A stretch of DNA of 64,000 nt. Origin: Solanum dulcamara. Taxonomy: Eukaryota > Streptophyta > Magnoliopsida > Solanales > Solanaceae. Below are positions 36,289 to 48,580 of this stretch, piece by piece. The stretch spans positions 19,631,134-19,695,133 of the forward strand of contig NC_077239.1 of assembly GCF_947179165.1 (NCBI RefSeq), read 5' to 3'. The notes beneath the pieces were generated by a model. It did no database searches. It was not told the DNA's origin and worked only from the letters and a program-made list of their open reading frames with translations. Positions within the stretch are counted from its first letter, which is position 1. Each line of letters starts with the position of its first letter. The translations under genes and the position numbers were made by a program.

Positions 36289-38444
36289 TGTCACGCCCCG
36301 AGAGGGTACCCTAGGCGTGGCCGGCACTCAGAAACCATCTCTGGCTTTCGAGAGATCCACTTGGTCTCATTACTCATTTGTTCATCAGCGGAAGACTTAA
36401 TAATACTAATGTGGGATTGTCATAATCAAAGGAAAAATATATAATTCTTAGAAGAAGTAGTTTCTAAGGAGAACTACTCCGATTACATCATCAGACTCTG
36501 TCTATGAAGCCTCTAATACTCTTAGATGGTGCCAATGACATGTCCATGGCTACCTCAAAAGAAACATCACACTCAACAATAATAAAAGGATAAGGAGTTC
36601 CTTCGAATACAAGAAGGACTCACCAAATAGCTGAAAAGAAATGATCTTCAACGATGCGCCTGTTGAGGATCTCTAACACCTGTATCTGCATCATAAAACG
36701 ATGCAGGTCGAATGACGTCAGTACGTGGAATGTACGAGTATGTAAAATGGCAGGAAGGTAAGGACAGATATCAAGAAACTCCTCTCAAGAAAACTCAGCT
36801 CAGAACTCAACATCATCTCAACATGAATATGTAATGCAAGTTTAAAATATAATAATAAAAATAATAGTAATAAGCAATGCTTACTCAGTTGGGAGTTTCT
36901 CTAACCGACAACCATCACTTATGAGCTAGCGATGATACAACGAAGCGATGTCGTTGCCACATCCATCCAATACCTTGCCAGGGTAAAGGACATCACCATC
37001 TTGGATCCATTCATCAAAGTCCTCTTTTTGGGACTTAAGAGGCATAGCCTCCATCCTACGCTGGCTACGTAGTTCTGGGGTTTGAGTCAATTAAACTCTT
37101 ACCCAACTCGGTGCTCAATACTACTCCCAAAATATGTGCTCATATTAAACTCATCATCTAGTCTCATTGGACTTTAATTTAAATCATCAAACTCATCTCA
37201 TTTCATGTTCATCAATCATTATACTTCCAAAAACATCATTTACATCTCATCAAAACATCTTGCTCAAAATATTATTTTTCTCAAATTTATTCAAATTCAA
37301 CTCTTTTGCCCTTTCAAAACTCAATAAAATACATATATAGTATTAATTCATATAACTTTCTTTTTATCAATGAAAATAATAAAAAGCCAACATCTTTACT
37401 CAAAACATATGTAAAAATATTCATGAACATCAAATCAATTAGGATTCATGGGAAAGTAGCCATGAACAATAATTCCAATAATATGAGAGATAACAATAAT
37501 AATAATATTAATGCATAAATATATCAAATTCAATAGAAGAAGAATTAATTCATCTAGAATTCAAGATTTGGATAAAACTCAACTATAACTCAATTATAAT
37601 AAATTTAAATATTGGGCGCATGGACGAACTCAATCCAATGCTATGAAAGCCTTACATACCTTAAATCCGAAGGTTTACTCCGAATTGGAATACTCTTGGA
37701 TCCCTAGCCTTTTCTCCTCGCCGGAGCGTTTTGTGTACTACCCGGAGTATAAGAATAACCGGAGTAGTATTTTTATACTACTAAAACTAAAACTATATTT
37801 GAGAAGAAGTATATAGAGAGAAGAAATGCTTAGGAAAGCTTGATGAATAAAATGAGGAAATAAGGTGGGTATTTATAGGTGGGAAAGAGGGACCTAATAA
37901 TAAATAAAATAATTATAAAGAAAAATCTGAAAATTTAATGGAATATATTGATGTCATGGATGATGTTAAATGAAGGACAATTTATGTCATGCATGATGTC
38001 AAATGCATCTAGATGTTTCCATGGTAGGTAAGATGAGTTCTTTTTAACAGAATACTCATTTTCGAAGCTACGTTTGAATAAGATAAATTCCTTATTAGGA
38101 TTTGGTTTCTTCATAAGAATTGTAGATATGGAAGTCTAGTTTCATATCGTTCAAGAATCAACCAATTTGGAGCAACCTACAGTGAGATATGAATTTTCTT
38201 CTATCAACACTCAATTCCGTCACAGCACTATATCTTGCAAAGATTAATTTATTTGACCTACTTATACTCCGAATTTGAAGTTATGTTCTTCATGAAAGTT
38301 GTAGGTAAGGATGTTGTGATTACCCAGAAATTTGAATCACCTAATTTGGACCAACCTATGAAAAGTTATGCCCAAAATACAAAGGCTGTATTATTTTTGT
38401 CGAGAATTGAAATACCGACATACAACATTTTAGGGGTTGTTACA
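36289..38444 (-). repeat. C2 3' LTR
   Basis: 2156 bp. The TATA box on the minus strand is at 37870-37877. The 38235-38507 open frame at its inner edge is the same artefact seen at 17746-18018 and 45466-45720. Confidence 0.95.
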
Positions 38445-38460
38445 ATATCTCCCCCTTGGG
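38445..38460 (-). other. C2 polypurine tract
   Basis: Minus-strand CCCAAGGGGGAGATAT lies directly before the 3' LTR, identical to C1. Confidence 0.85.
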
Positions 38461-38574
38461 ATCATTCATCCTCGAATGAAGATGAAAATAGGAGACATAA
38501 AGAATGAATATCATTAATACATCAACTCCGATACTCAAATGGTTAATGACTCAAACTCAAGAATAAACATCGAC

Positions 38575-41500
38575 TCAAAGGTAGAAGTAAGGAATATTAC
38601 CTTGAATATCGTCATCAGAAGGCATAAATAGATGAGGATAGTTAGCCTTCATATCTTCTTCAGCTTCCCATGTAGCCTCTTCAACAAATTGATTTCGCCA
38701 TAGGACTTTGACAGATGCCACTTCCTTAGTTCTTAATTTGCGAACCTGACGATCAAGAATTTGAACTGGAATCTCTTCATAACTCAAACTCTCTTTCACC
38801 CCAATGCTCTCAGCTGGGACAACAAGTGAAGGATCTCCCAAACACTTCTTAAGCATAGAGATGTGAAACACGGGATGAATAGCAGCTAATTCTGGAGGCA
38901 ACTCCAATTCATAGGCTACGTTACCTACCCTCCTCATAATCTGATAAGGACCAATGTAGCGGGGACTAAGCTTCCCTTTCTTTCCAAATCTCATCACACC
39001 CTTCATGGGTGAAACTTTCAAGTATACCCAATCGTACACTTCAAACTCTAAATCTCTTCTTCTAACATCAGTGTAGGATTTTTGGCGACTTTGAGCAGTC
39101 CTCAACCTCTCTTGTATGGTTTTCACCTTCTCCATAGCTTGGTGAACCAAGTCTGGTCCAATCAACTCAGCTTCACCAACTTCAAACCAACCAATTGGTG
39201 ATCTACATCTCCTCCCATACAGAGCTTCATAAGGAGCCATTTGAATACTCGAATGGAAACTATTATTGTATGCAAACTCAATAAGAGGTAAATGATCATC
39301 CCAATTACCTTTGAAGTCAATAACACAGGCTCTTAACATATCCTCCAAAGTCTGTATCATACGCTCTGCCTGGCCATCTGTTTGCGGATGAAAAGCAGTA
39401 CTAAGGTTCACTCTTTAACCCAAGCCCTTCTAAAATGATTTCCAAAACTGAGCAGTAAATTGAGCTCCCCTATCAGAGATGATAGACAAAGGAACTCCAT
39501 GCAGTCTAACAATCTCTCTAAGATACAGTTTGGCATAATCCTCTGCAGTGTTCGTAGTCTTAACCGGCAAGAAATGGGCCGATTTGGTCATCCTATCCAC
39601 AATCACCCAAATAGAGTCATGTTGTTTGCGGGTTCGTGGTAAACCGGTAATGAAGTCCATATTGATCATTTCCCACTTCCATTCCGGTATCTCTATATTC
39701 TGAGCCACTCCACAAGGCCTTTGGTGCTCAACTTTAACTTGTTGGCAATTTGGGCACTTGGACACAAACTCTGCTATATCTCTCTTCATTCCACTCCACC
39801 AGTATACTTCTCTCAAGTCATGATACATCTTTGTTGAACCTGGATGGATGGAATACTTAGAATTATGGGCTTCTTTCATGATTCTCTCCCTAATACTATC
39901 AACACTTGGAACACATAATCTTTCTTGATATCTCAACACTCCATCTCCCCCTTTGGTAAAAGCCATTACCTTCTGCTTGTGAACCTCATCCTTCAGTTGA
40001 AGAAGAATAGGGTCCTGATCTTGCTTTTCTTTCACCTCTGCAACTAGAGATGATTCGGCTCCATTTCGTACTATTGTACCACCCTCACTAGAGTCAATAA
40101 GTTGAACTCCCAAACGCGCAAGTCTATGCACTTCCTTTGCCAACTCCTTCTTTTCCTCTTCCACATGAGTTGTACTCCCCATAGATAACCTGCTAAGAGC
40201 ATCAGCAACTACATTTGCTTTACCTGGGTGGTAGAGAATGCTCATGTCATAATCCTTGAGCAACTCTAGCCATCTCCTTTGCCTCAAATTCAGCTCCTTC
40301 TGGCTGAATACATACTGTAAGCTCTTATGGTCTGTGAACACATCCACATGTACACCATAAAGATAGTGACGCCAAATCTTAAGAGCAAATACCACAGCTG
40401 CCAACTCAAGGTCATGAGTGGGGTAGTTCCTCTCATGAGTCTTAAGCTGCCTAGAGGCATAGGCAATGACCTTACCTTTCTGCATCAATACACATCCCAA
40501 CCCAACTCTTGAAGCATCACAATAGATTACAAAACCATCCATTCCTTCGGGTAGGGATAGTACTGGAGCAGTAGTCAATCTAGCTTTCAACTCTTGAAAA
40601 CTTTTCTCACAAGCATCAGACCATTGAAACTTAGCCTTCTTCTGAGTCAGCTTAGTCAATGGTGAGGATATGGATGAAAATCCCTCAACAAACCTCCTGT
40701 AGTAACCAGCCAAACCTAAGAAACTCCTTATGTCGGTTGGAGAGGTGGGTCGGGGCCAGTTCTTAACTGTCTCAATCTTTTGAGTATCAACTTGGATTCC
40801 ATCCCCAGATATAATATGACCTAGGAATGCTACAGACTCAAGCCAAAACTCACACTTTGAAAACTTAGCATACAACTCCTTCTCCTTAAGAGTTTGAAGG
40901 ACAATCCTAAGGTGATTAGCATGCTCACTCTTACTTCTAGAGTAGACCAAAATATCATCGATGAAGACAATTACAAACGTATCTAGGTATGGCTTGAATA
41001 CTCAGTTCATGAGGTCCATAAAAGCTGCTGGAGCATTTGTCAATCCAAAGGACATAACAAGAAACTCAAAATGACCATAGCGGGTTCGAAAAGCCGTCTT
41101 CGGGATGTCACATTCTCTCACTTTCAACTGGTGATAGCCTGATCTGAGGTCTATCTTAGAGAAACATGTGGCACCCTGAAGTTGGTCAAATAAATCATCT
41201 ATTCTGGGGAGAGGGTACTTGTTTTTAATGGTGACCTTGTTTAGTTGTCGGTAATCAATGCACATTCTAAGGGACCCATCTTTCTTTCGCACGAATAGGA
41301 CAGGAGCGCCCCAGGGTGAGACACTTGGCCTAATAAACCCCTTATCTAGGAGGTCTTTCAGTTGTTCTTTCAACTCTTTCAACTCAGCAGGATCCATCCT
41401 ATAAGGAGGAATAGAGATAGGTTGTGTATCAGGAAGGATATCAATACCAAAGTTTATCTCTCTATCAGGAGGAATTCCGGGTAGATCCTCAGGAAAGACT

Positions 41501-43302
41501 TCAGGAAACTCATTCACAATGGGAACTGACTCAAGAGATGGAGTCTGATCATTAATATTTTTGACTCGAACTATATGATATATACATCCCTTAGAGATTA
41601 ATTTTCTGGCCTTAAGGTAGGAAATAAATTTACCCCTAGGCACTACAGAATTCCCCTTCCACTCTAAGATAGGCTCGTTTGGAAATTGAAACTTGACAAT
41701 TCGGGTCCTACAATCAACCGAAGCATAACAAGAATAAAGCCAGTCCATACCAAGAATCACATCAAAATCAACCATGTCCAACTCAACTAAGTCAGCCATG
41801 GTATCTCTATGATAGATTGACACAGTACAATTTCTATAGACCCTCTCAGCTAAGATAGAATCACCAACAGGAGTAGACACACTAAAAGGCTCAAGAAGAC
41901 ACTCAGGAAGGATCTCAAATTTACTAGCCAAGTAAGGAGTCACAAAAGATAATGTAGCACCTGGATCAAGTAATGCATACACATCAAAAGAAAGGACTCG
42001 AAGCATACCAGTAACAACATCGGGTGCGTTTTCTTGGTCTTGACGACTACCCATAGCATACAGGCGGTTGGTTCCCCCACCTGCACTTGAAGCTGCACCT
42101 CTATGATTACCTCTATTCTGTGGAGCTGCAGAAGAAAACTGAGCTCTACTACTTCCATCTCCCTGCCTTTTTGAAGGACACTCATTCTGGAAGTGACCTA
42201 TCTTTCCACATCCGTACCAAGCATTGGTGCCCACACGACACTCTCCTAAATAGAGCCTTCCACATCTAGCACATGGTGGTTTCCCTCTAGAACCTTGAGC
42301 CATACTTAATTGGGACTGAGAACGTTGAGATCGGAAGTTTTGGTGACTTAGAGATCTTTGATCATACCTGGTATTAGGTGTAAAAGTATTTGTTGGGGAA
42401 GGTGCATAATTGGAAGACCTTTTCTGAAAGAAAGACTTGTTACCCTTCCCTTGCTTCTGCTCATTCTCATGCCCAGCAGACTTAGCCTTCTTGCTTAGGT
42501 GTTCTTCTCGGTCCTTTTTCTTATCATCCTCAACCTGCTGAGCATACACCATCAATCTAGAAAAATCCATGTCAGAAATCATTAGCATTGCCTTACATTC
42601 TTTCTTTACATATTTGCCTAGGCCAGAGACAAACTTCCTCATCTTAGACCTCATATGGGGAATCATTTCTGGGGCATATTTGGACAATTGAATAAACTTC
42701 AAACTATATTCTTTCACAGTCATACTCTCTTGCTTGAGGTTCACAAACTCCTCAATTTTTGCTTCACGTAGCTCTTGGGAAAAAAAGTTATCAAGAAATG
42801 CTCTTTCAAACTCATCCCAAAGAGCAGGCTCTGCATCTTCACCTCTACTTTCTTCCCACTGGTTATACCAGACATTTGCGACATCCTTGAGTTGATAAGA
42901 CACCAACTCAACACCCTCAATCTCTGTAGCATGCATCGCTTTTAGTATCTTCCACATCTCATCAATGAAATTTTGGGGGTCTTCATCAATGTTAGAACCC
43001 GTGAAGACCGGTGGATTCATTCTCAGAAAATCTCTGATCCTCGTGGCAGCAGACGGCTCTTGATAACTAGAGCTAGGAGTTGGTGAACTCTGGCTACTAT
43101 TTCGAGCAGCCACCAACTGGGTGAGCATAGCAATCGCTCCTCGAAAATCATCCTCAGAAGTAGGAGTGGTCTGAACAGTAGGTACTTGGGGTACCTCAGT
43201 AGACCTTGCAGGTCGGCCCCTAGTTCTCCGTGGAGGCATCACTGACTGTGGAACCTCAGTGCTGGGAGCGTTCCTCTGACTAGCTGAACGTTTAGGAGGC
43301 AT
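38575..43302 (-). pseudogene. C2 gag-pol, interrupted
   Basis: The ATG of [10 protein letters not shown] is at 43302 (upstream codons have none). Domain order is as in C1: gag, zinc knuckle near 42215, protease [11 protein letters not shown] near 41960, RT, RNase H, integrase, and C-terminal chromodomain-like end at 38575. Lesions: the first knuckle Cys is Trp ([10 protein letters not shown]); TGA at about 41001 in RT (C1 has CGA); and two stops close together at about 39414 and 39431 in the integrase core (CAG to TAG, TCA to TAA). RNase H, where C1 has a frameshift, is open here ([10 protein letters not shown]). It is not functional alone. Confidence 0.95.
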
Positions 43303-43503
43303 GTCTGAAATGTGTAAACGCACGAATTAGAAAGAAAGCTTTTATAGAGTTAAACTCTATCGCACGAACTCAGATTATGAAAGAAGTGAAATAATTCCTA
43401 ATGTCCTATAGCTTCCTGATTATAAGTGTGGTTCACGACACACCTATAAACAAGACTCTACTAGACACGGCTTCATAGACACCCTAGGACTCTTGAACTC
43501 TGT

Positions 43504-43515
43504 GCTCTGATACCA
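43504..43515 (-). other. C2 primer binding site (tRNA-iMet)
   Basis: Minus-strand TGGTATCAGAGC with a 4-bp spacer from the 5' LTR at 43520. Confidence 0.9.
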
Positions 43516-43519
43516 AGTT

Positions 43520-45675
43520 TGTCACGCCCCGAGAGGGTACCCTAGGCGTGGCCGGCACTCAGAAACCATCTCTGGCTTCCGAGAGAACCACTTGGTCTCA
43601 TTACTCATTTGTTCATCAGCGGAAGACTTAATAATACTAATGTGGGATTATCATAATCAAAGGAAAAATATATAATTCTTAGAAGAAGTAGTTTCTAAGG
43701 AGAACTACTCCGATTACATCATCAGACACTGTCTATGAAGCCTCTAATACTCTTAGATGGTGCCAATGACATGTCCATGGCTACCTCAAAAGAAACATCA
43801 CACTCAACAATAATAAAAGGATAAGGAGTTCCTTCGAATACAAGAAGGACTCACCAAATAGCTGAAAAGAAATGATCTTCAACGATGCGCCTGTTGAGGA
43901 TCTCTAACACCTGTATCTGCATCATAAAACGATGCAGGTCGAATGACGTCAGTACGTGGAATGTACGAGTATGTAAAATGGCAGGAAGGTAAGGACAGAT
44001 ATCAAGAAACTCCTCTCAAGAAAACTCAGCTCAGAACTCAACATCATCTCAACATGAATATGTAATGCAAGTTTAAAATATAATAATAAAAATAATAGTA
44101 ATAAGCAATGCTTACTTAGTTGGGAGTTTCTCTAACCGACAACCATCACTTATGAGCTAGCGATGATACAACGAAGCGATGTCGTTGCCACATCCATCCA
44201 ATACCTTGTCAGGGTAAAGGACATCACCATCTTGGATCCATTCATCAAAGTCCTCTTTTTGGGACTTAAGAGGCATAGCCTCCATCCTACGCTGGCTACG
44301 TAGTTCTGGGGTTTGAGTCAATTAAACTCTTACCCAACTCGGTGCTCAATACTACTCCTAAAATATGTGCTCATATTAAACTCATCATCTAGTCTCATTG
44401 GACTTTAATTTAAATCATCAAACTCATCTCATTTCATGTTCATCAATCATTATACTTCCAAAAACATCATTTACATCTCATCAAAACATCTTGCTCAAAA
44501 TATTATTTTTCTCAAATTTATTCAAATTCAACTCTTTTGCCCTTTCAAAACTCAATAAAATACATATATAGTATTAATTCATATAACTTTCTTTTTATCA
44601 ATGAAAATAATAAAAAGCCAACATCTTTACTCAAAACATATGTAAAAATATTCATGAACATCAAATCAATTAGGATTCATCGGAAAGTAGCCATGAACAA
44701 TAATTCCAATAATATGAAAGATAACAATAATAATAATATTAATGCATAAATATATCAAATTCAATAGAAGAAGAATTAATTCATCTAGAATTTAAGATTT
44801 GGATAAAACTCAACTATAACTCAATTATAATAAATTTAAATATTGGGCGCATGGACGAACTCAATCCAATGCTATGAAAGCCTTACATACCTTAAATCCG
44901 AAGGTTTACTCCGAATTGGAATACTCTTGGATCCCTAGCCTTTTCTCCTCGCCGGAGCGTTTTGTGTACTACCCGGAGTATAAGAATAACCGGAGTAGTA
45001 TTTTTATACTACTAAAACTAAAACTATATTTGAGAAGAAGTATATAGAGAGAAGAAATGCTTAGGAAAGCTTGATGAATAAAATGAGGAAATAAGGTGGG
45101 TATTTATAGGTGGGAAAGAGGGACCTAACAATAAATAAAATAATTATAAAGAAAAATCTGAAAATTTAATGGAATATATTGATGTCATGGATGATGTTAA
45201 ATGGAGGACAATTTATGCCATGCATGATGTCAAATGCATCTAGATGTTTCCATGGTAGGTAAGATGAGTTCTTTTTAACAGAATACTCATTTTCGAAGCT
45301 ACGTTTGAATAATATAAATTCCTTATTAGGATTTGGTTTCTTCATAAGAATTGTAGATATGGAAGTCTAGTTTCATATCGTTCAAGAATCAACCAATTTG
45401 GAGCAACCTACAGTGAGATATGAATTTTCTTCTATCAACACTCAATTCCGTCATAGCACTATATCTTGCAAAGATTAATTTATTTGACCTACTTATACTC
45501 CGAATTTGAAGTTATGTTCTTCATGAAAGTTGTAGGTAAGGATGTTGTGATTACCCAGAAATTTGAATCACCTAATTTGGACCAACCTATGAAACGTTAT
45601 GCCCAAAATACAAAGGCTGTATTATTTTTGTCGAGAATTGAAATACCGACATACAACATTTTAGGGGTTGTTACA
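43520..45675 (-). repeat. C2 5' LTR
   Basis: 2156 bp, with a minus-strand TATAAATA at 45101-45108 as likely promoter. It is followed on the outside by AACAA. Confidence 0.95.
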
Positions 45676-46955
45676 AACAACATGCATACATGTAGAAAAT
45701 ATATATATTCAAATAACTAAAGAACATGAAATTAACCTATATAGTAAACTAACTCAAATTTTAAAGCAAGATTTACATCAATTAAGCCATGAAAAAATAA
45801 AAATTCTAACTCAATGATTACTTAAGTATATATTTATTATTTAAATCATGATAAAGAAGAAATTAAAAATATGAGAATCTATATGGTCAAAAAAAACTAC
45901 TAAAAAAAAGTCATGAACGAAATTGAGATTTTTCTTTTTTTTTTATAAGATGTCTCTACACTTTAAGCAAGACAAAAAAATTTCATTTTTTTTTTCATTA
46001 ATCTAATTGATTCTAACACATGCTAAATAAAAATAATTACAAATCAACTAAATAGAAGACATGAAATAATTATTAATTAAGTAAATAAAATCGAGAAAAG
46101 ATTCTTACCTATTTTCGGGCAGCGATTGAGACGACGAATTTAAGGGCGATGAACTTCTTTAACCTATCAAGAAATGAGAGAAAGAACTAAAAAAAATGAA
46201 AAATCCGAGACTAATTTTTTTTTTGTAGTATTATGTTCTTGCTTCCTTTTTTTTTTTTTGTATGTTGATGAATATTGATGATTGTAGATTAATTGTCCCT
46301 TTTGTTCTTCTTCCTTTCTCTCCTTTTTTTTTTGTGTGTGTGTTCTTGATTTTTTTTATTTTTATTTGTGTGTGTATTCTTGGTGAAAAAAAAATGGTCT
46401 CCCTCTCTTTTTTGTTCATCTTCTCTTTTATGAAGAAGATGAAGATGTCTTTTAAAAAGAATGAGGTTGGTGAGAGTAATAATGAAGTTTTGAATAATGA
46501 TGGGTTTGGTGGGGTGAAAAAGGAAAAAGAAAAAAAAGGAAAAGGAAAAAGATGAAGATAGGAGAATGATGATGTTTGGGATTTTAAGAAAAGGTGGTTT
46601 AGGTGGGATTGAGAGGTGGAAAAGGAAAAAGTAGAAAGGGGTGGGGTTAGTATTGTATAAGTATAATATATGTATTGTAGTAAGTTGGTGTTGGGCCAAA
46701 ACTATTATAAGAATTGGGCTTTAGGTGAATAGGTGTTAGCATGTTGTAGTAATGTAGGTTGTTGTTGTTATTGGACTTGTAGAGAGTGGATGACAATATT
46801 GGATTGGGATGAATTTGGGCCCAAATTTTGAGTTTAAAAAAATAACTTGAAATTTGGTTAAGGGTGGAGTGAAAAAAAAATGGTTAGATTTATAAGAAAA
46901 AATTACTATATGAAAATTAATTTCGTTTGTGAAGGGTCAAAATTGGGTGTCAACA
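45676..46955 (-). repeat. Element A 3' LTR, inner part
   Basis: Resumes after C2 and ends on the plus strand at GTGTCAACA. It matches 54774-56059. The 46231-46699 open frames come from low-complexity T/GT-rich DNA repeated at 55265-55802. Confidence 0.93.
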
Positions 46956-47394
46956 GCTGTTCCTTTCTTTGGGTAGGGTCGATGAAAGAGATCCTGGACA
47001 AAAAAAATTGACAAAACCAATTTTGACCGACCACATTTCATCTTTTTAAAAAGGGGTTGATACGGATTTTTGGAATTATGGTTAGGCCCCGAAATAACCA
47101 CACGCCTTCCGATAGAAATGTGATTTACTGTGGTGGAAATCGTTTCCTTAGCTCGTGTCCTATGAGCTTGACATTATTCTTGGGACTGTGTCCCAGTTCT
47201 CTGTTAAAAGAATTCCACGTTGTGCTGCATCCTCTTTGATGTCGTTCGCACTTTCTTTCATCCTCTTTGCATGTTGAAAAATCCTCATTGATTCATTGGT
47301 AGGATAATGTTGCACTATCGATAGGATGATAATCCATTGATAGGATACTTGGCAAAATAACTGTTTGTCCATCGGTAGGACGAATGAAAATCCA
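46956..47394 (-). other. Element A interior, 3' end with polypurine tract
   Basis: On the minus strand the run CCAAAGAAAGGAACAGC abuts the 3' LTR and is the likely polypurine tract. Next to it are short repeats of CCATTGATAGGAT (47330-47400). No gene is seen. Confidence 0.55.
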
Positions 47395-48180
47395 TTGATA
47401 GGATATATGCAATGGTCTTCTTGGCAATGAATATACAATGACCCTCTTGGAAATGATGAATGCAATGACCCTCTTGGCAATGATATTACCACCTCCGGTA
47501 ATAAATATGAATAAAATAAAATATGAATGGCCCTCTTGGCAATGATGAATGCAATGGCCCTCTTGGCAATGATGAATGCAATGGCCCTCTTGGCAATGAT
47601 ATTACCACCTCCGGTAATATAATATGAATAAAATAAAATATGAATGGCCCTCTTGGCAACGATGAATGCAATGGCCCTCTTGGCAATGATATTACCACCT
47701 CCGGTAATATAATATGAATAAAATAAAATATGAATGGCCCTCTTGGCAAATGATATTACCACCTCCGGTAATAAATATGAATAAAATAAAATATGAATGG
47801 CCCTCTTGGCAGATGAAAATACAATGGCCCTCTTAGCAATGATATTACCACCTCCGGTAATATAATATGAATAAAATAAAATATGAATGACCCTCTTGGC
47901 AAATGATATTACCACCTCCGGTAATAAATATGAATAAAATAAAATATGAATGGCCCTCTTGGCTGATGAAAATGCAATGGCCCTCTTGGCAATGATGAAT
48001 GCAATGGCCCTCTTGGCAATGATATTACCACCTCCGATAATATAATATGAATAAAATAAAATATGAATGGCCCTCTTGGCAACGATGAATGCAATGACCC
48101 TCTTGGCAATGATGAATGCAATGGCCCTCTTGGCAATGATGAATGCAATGGCCCTCTTGGCAATTGAAAATGCAATGTCA
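47395..48180. repeat. Compound minisatellite, 27-bp and 63-bp units
   Basis: About 18 copies of a CCCTCTTGGC core occur in two unit types: 27 bp (AATGATGAATGCAATGG plus core) and 63 bp containing TATTACC-6 nt-GGTAATA, a 7-bp inverted repeat; seven long units are seen. Because 27 and 63 are multiples of three, a 356-codon minus-strand frame (47160-48230) and a second frame stay open. This is better explained by unit length than by a protein. Confidence 0.85.
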
Positions 48181-48339
48181 TCCTCTTGGATGATTTGACA
48201 ACATTTTTTTTTTGAACCACTCGTGTTCATGGGAACTCATGTCTTTGATAGAAGTTATACGAGGCCTCGGTGGCTCGCATTTTGAATTCGAGTTCGCTCC
48301 ATTCTAGCAATGTTGGAGATCATTTGAAGTTGACTTCGA

Positions 48340-48580
48340 ACTTCTGACAATTCTTGATGGATTTTTGAAATCTTCCTCAAAAATTCTTTCCAGTTAGATC
48401 TCTTAATAAATCTCGAGCTGCTGAAAAAAGAATTTTGACATTCTTGTGGAATTTTTGAGATCTTCTCAAAAATTCTGTCCCAGTTGCATATATTAACATG
48501 ATCTCCAATCTTAACTTGCTAGAGATAGTATCTTTTTTCTGAATTTTTGAGTTCTTCTCAAAAATTCTGTCCAGTTTTCA
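48340..48580. repeat. Three repeated hairpins in element A interior
   Basis: Three related segments end in CAAAAATTCT(G/T)TCC(A)GTT. Two hold strong inverted repeats: 48449-48460 with 48464-48475 (GAATTTTTGAGA, 12-bp stem, 3-nt loop) and 48541-48551 with 48557-48567 (11-bp stem, 5-nt loop). The first (48358-48388) is imperfect. Confidence 0.75.

Larger units (their letters stand above)
36289..45675 (-). mobile_element. C2: full-length Ty3/Gypsy chromovirus, nested in A
   Basis: LTRs of 2156 bp at 36289-38444 and 43520-45675, and a perfect AACAA duplication (36284-36288 and 45676-45680). The empty site is in A's other LTR near 54774. By eye the LTRs differ at about 16 positions (about 0.7 percent), so it is younger than or similar in age to C1 and younger than A. 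Coding is on the minus strand and is broken at three codons. Confidence 0.97.

Noticed and set aside
38235..38507. Repeated 84-90 aa ORF starting MQRLIYLTYLYSEFEV or MTYLYSEFEV at 10519, 17746, 38235 and 45466
   Set aside because: Lies antisense at the edge of each C LTR and differs in its end according to the neighbouring DNA; an LTR by-product.
46231..46699. ORFs on both strands at 46231-46699 and 55265-55802
   Set aside because: Low-complexity T, GT and A runs inside element A's LTR; the copies arise because the LTR is duplicated.
47395..48180. CRISPR-like array
   Set aside because: Eukaryotic context, no unique spacers between repeats; the units are contiguous minisatellite copies.
47160..48230. 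356-aa minus-strand ORF with repeated AKRAIAFI and ILFYSYY segments as a membrane protein
   Set aside because: It is produced by 27/63-bp tandem units; a second frame is open too, and no start context or domain supports a protein.
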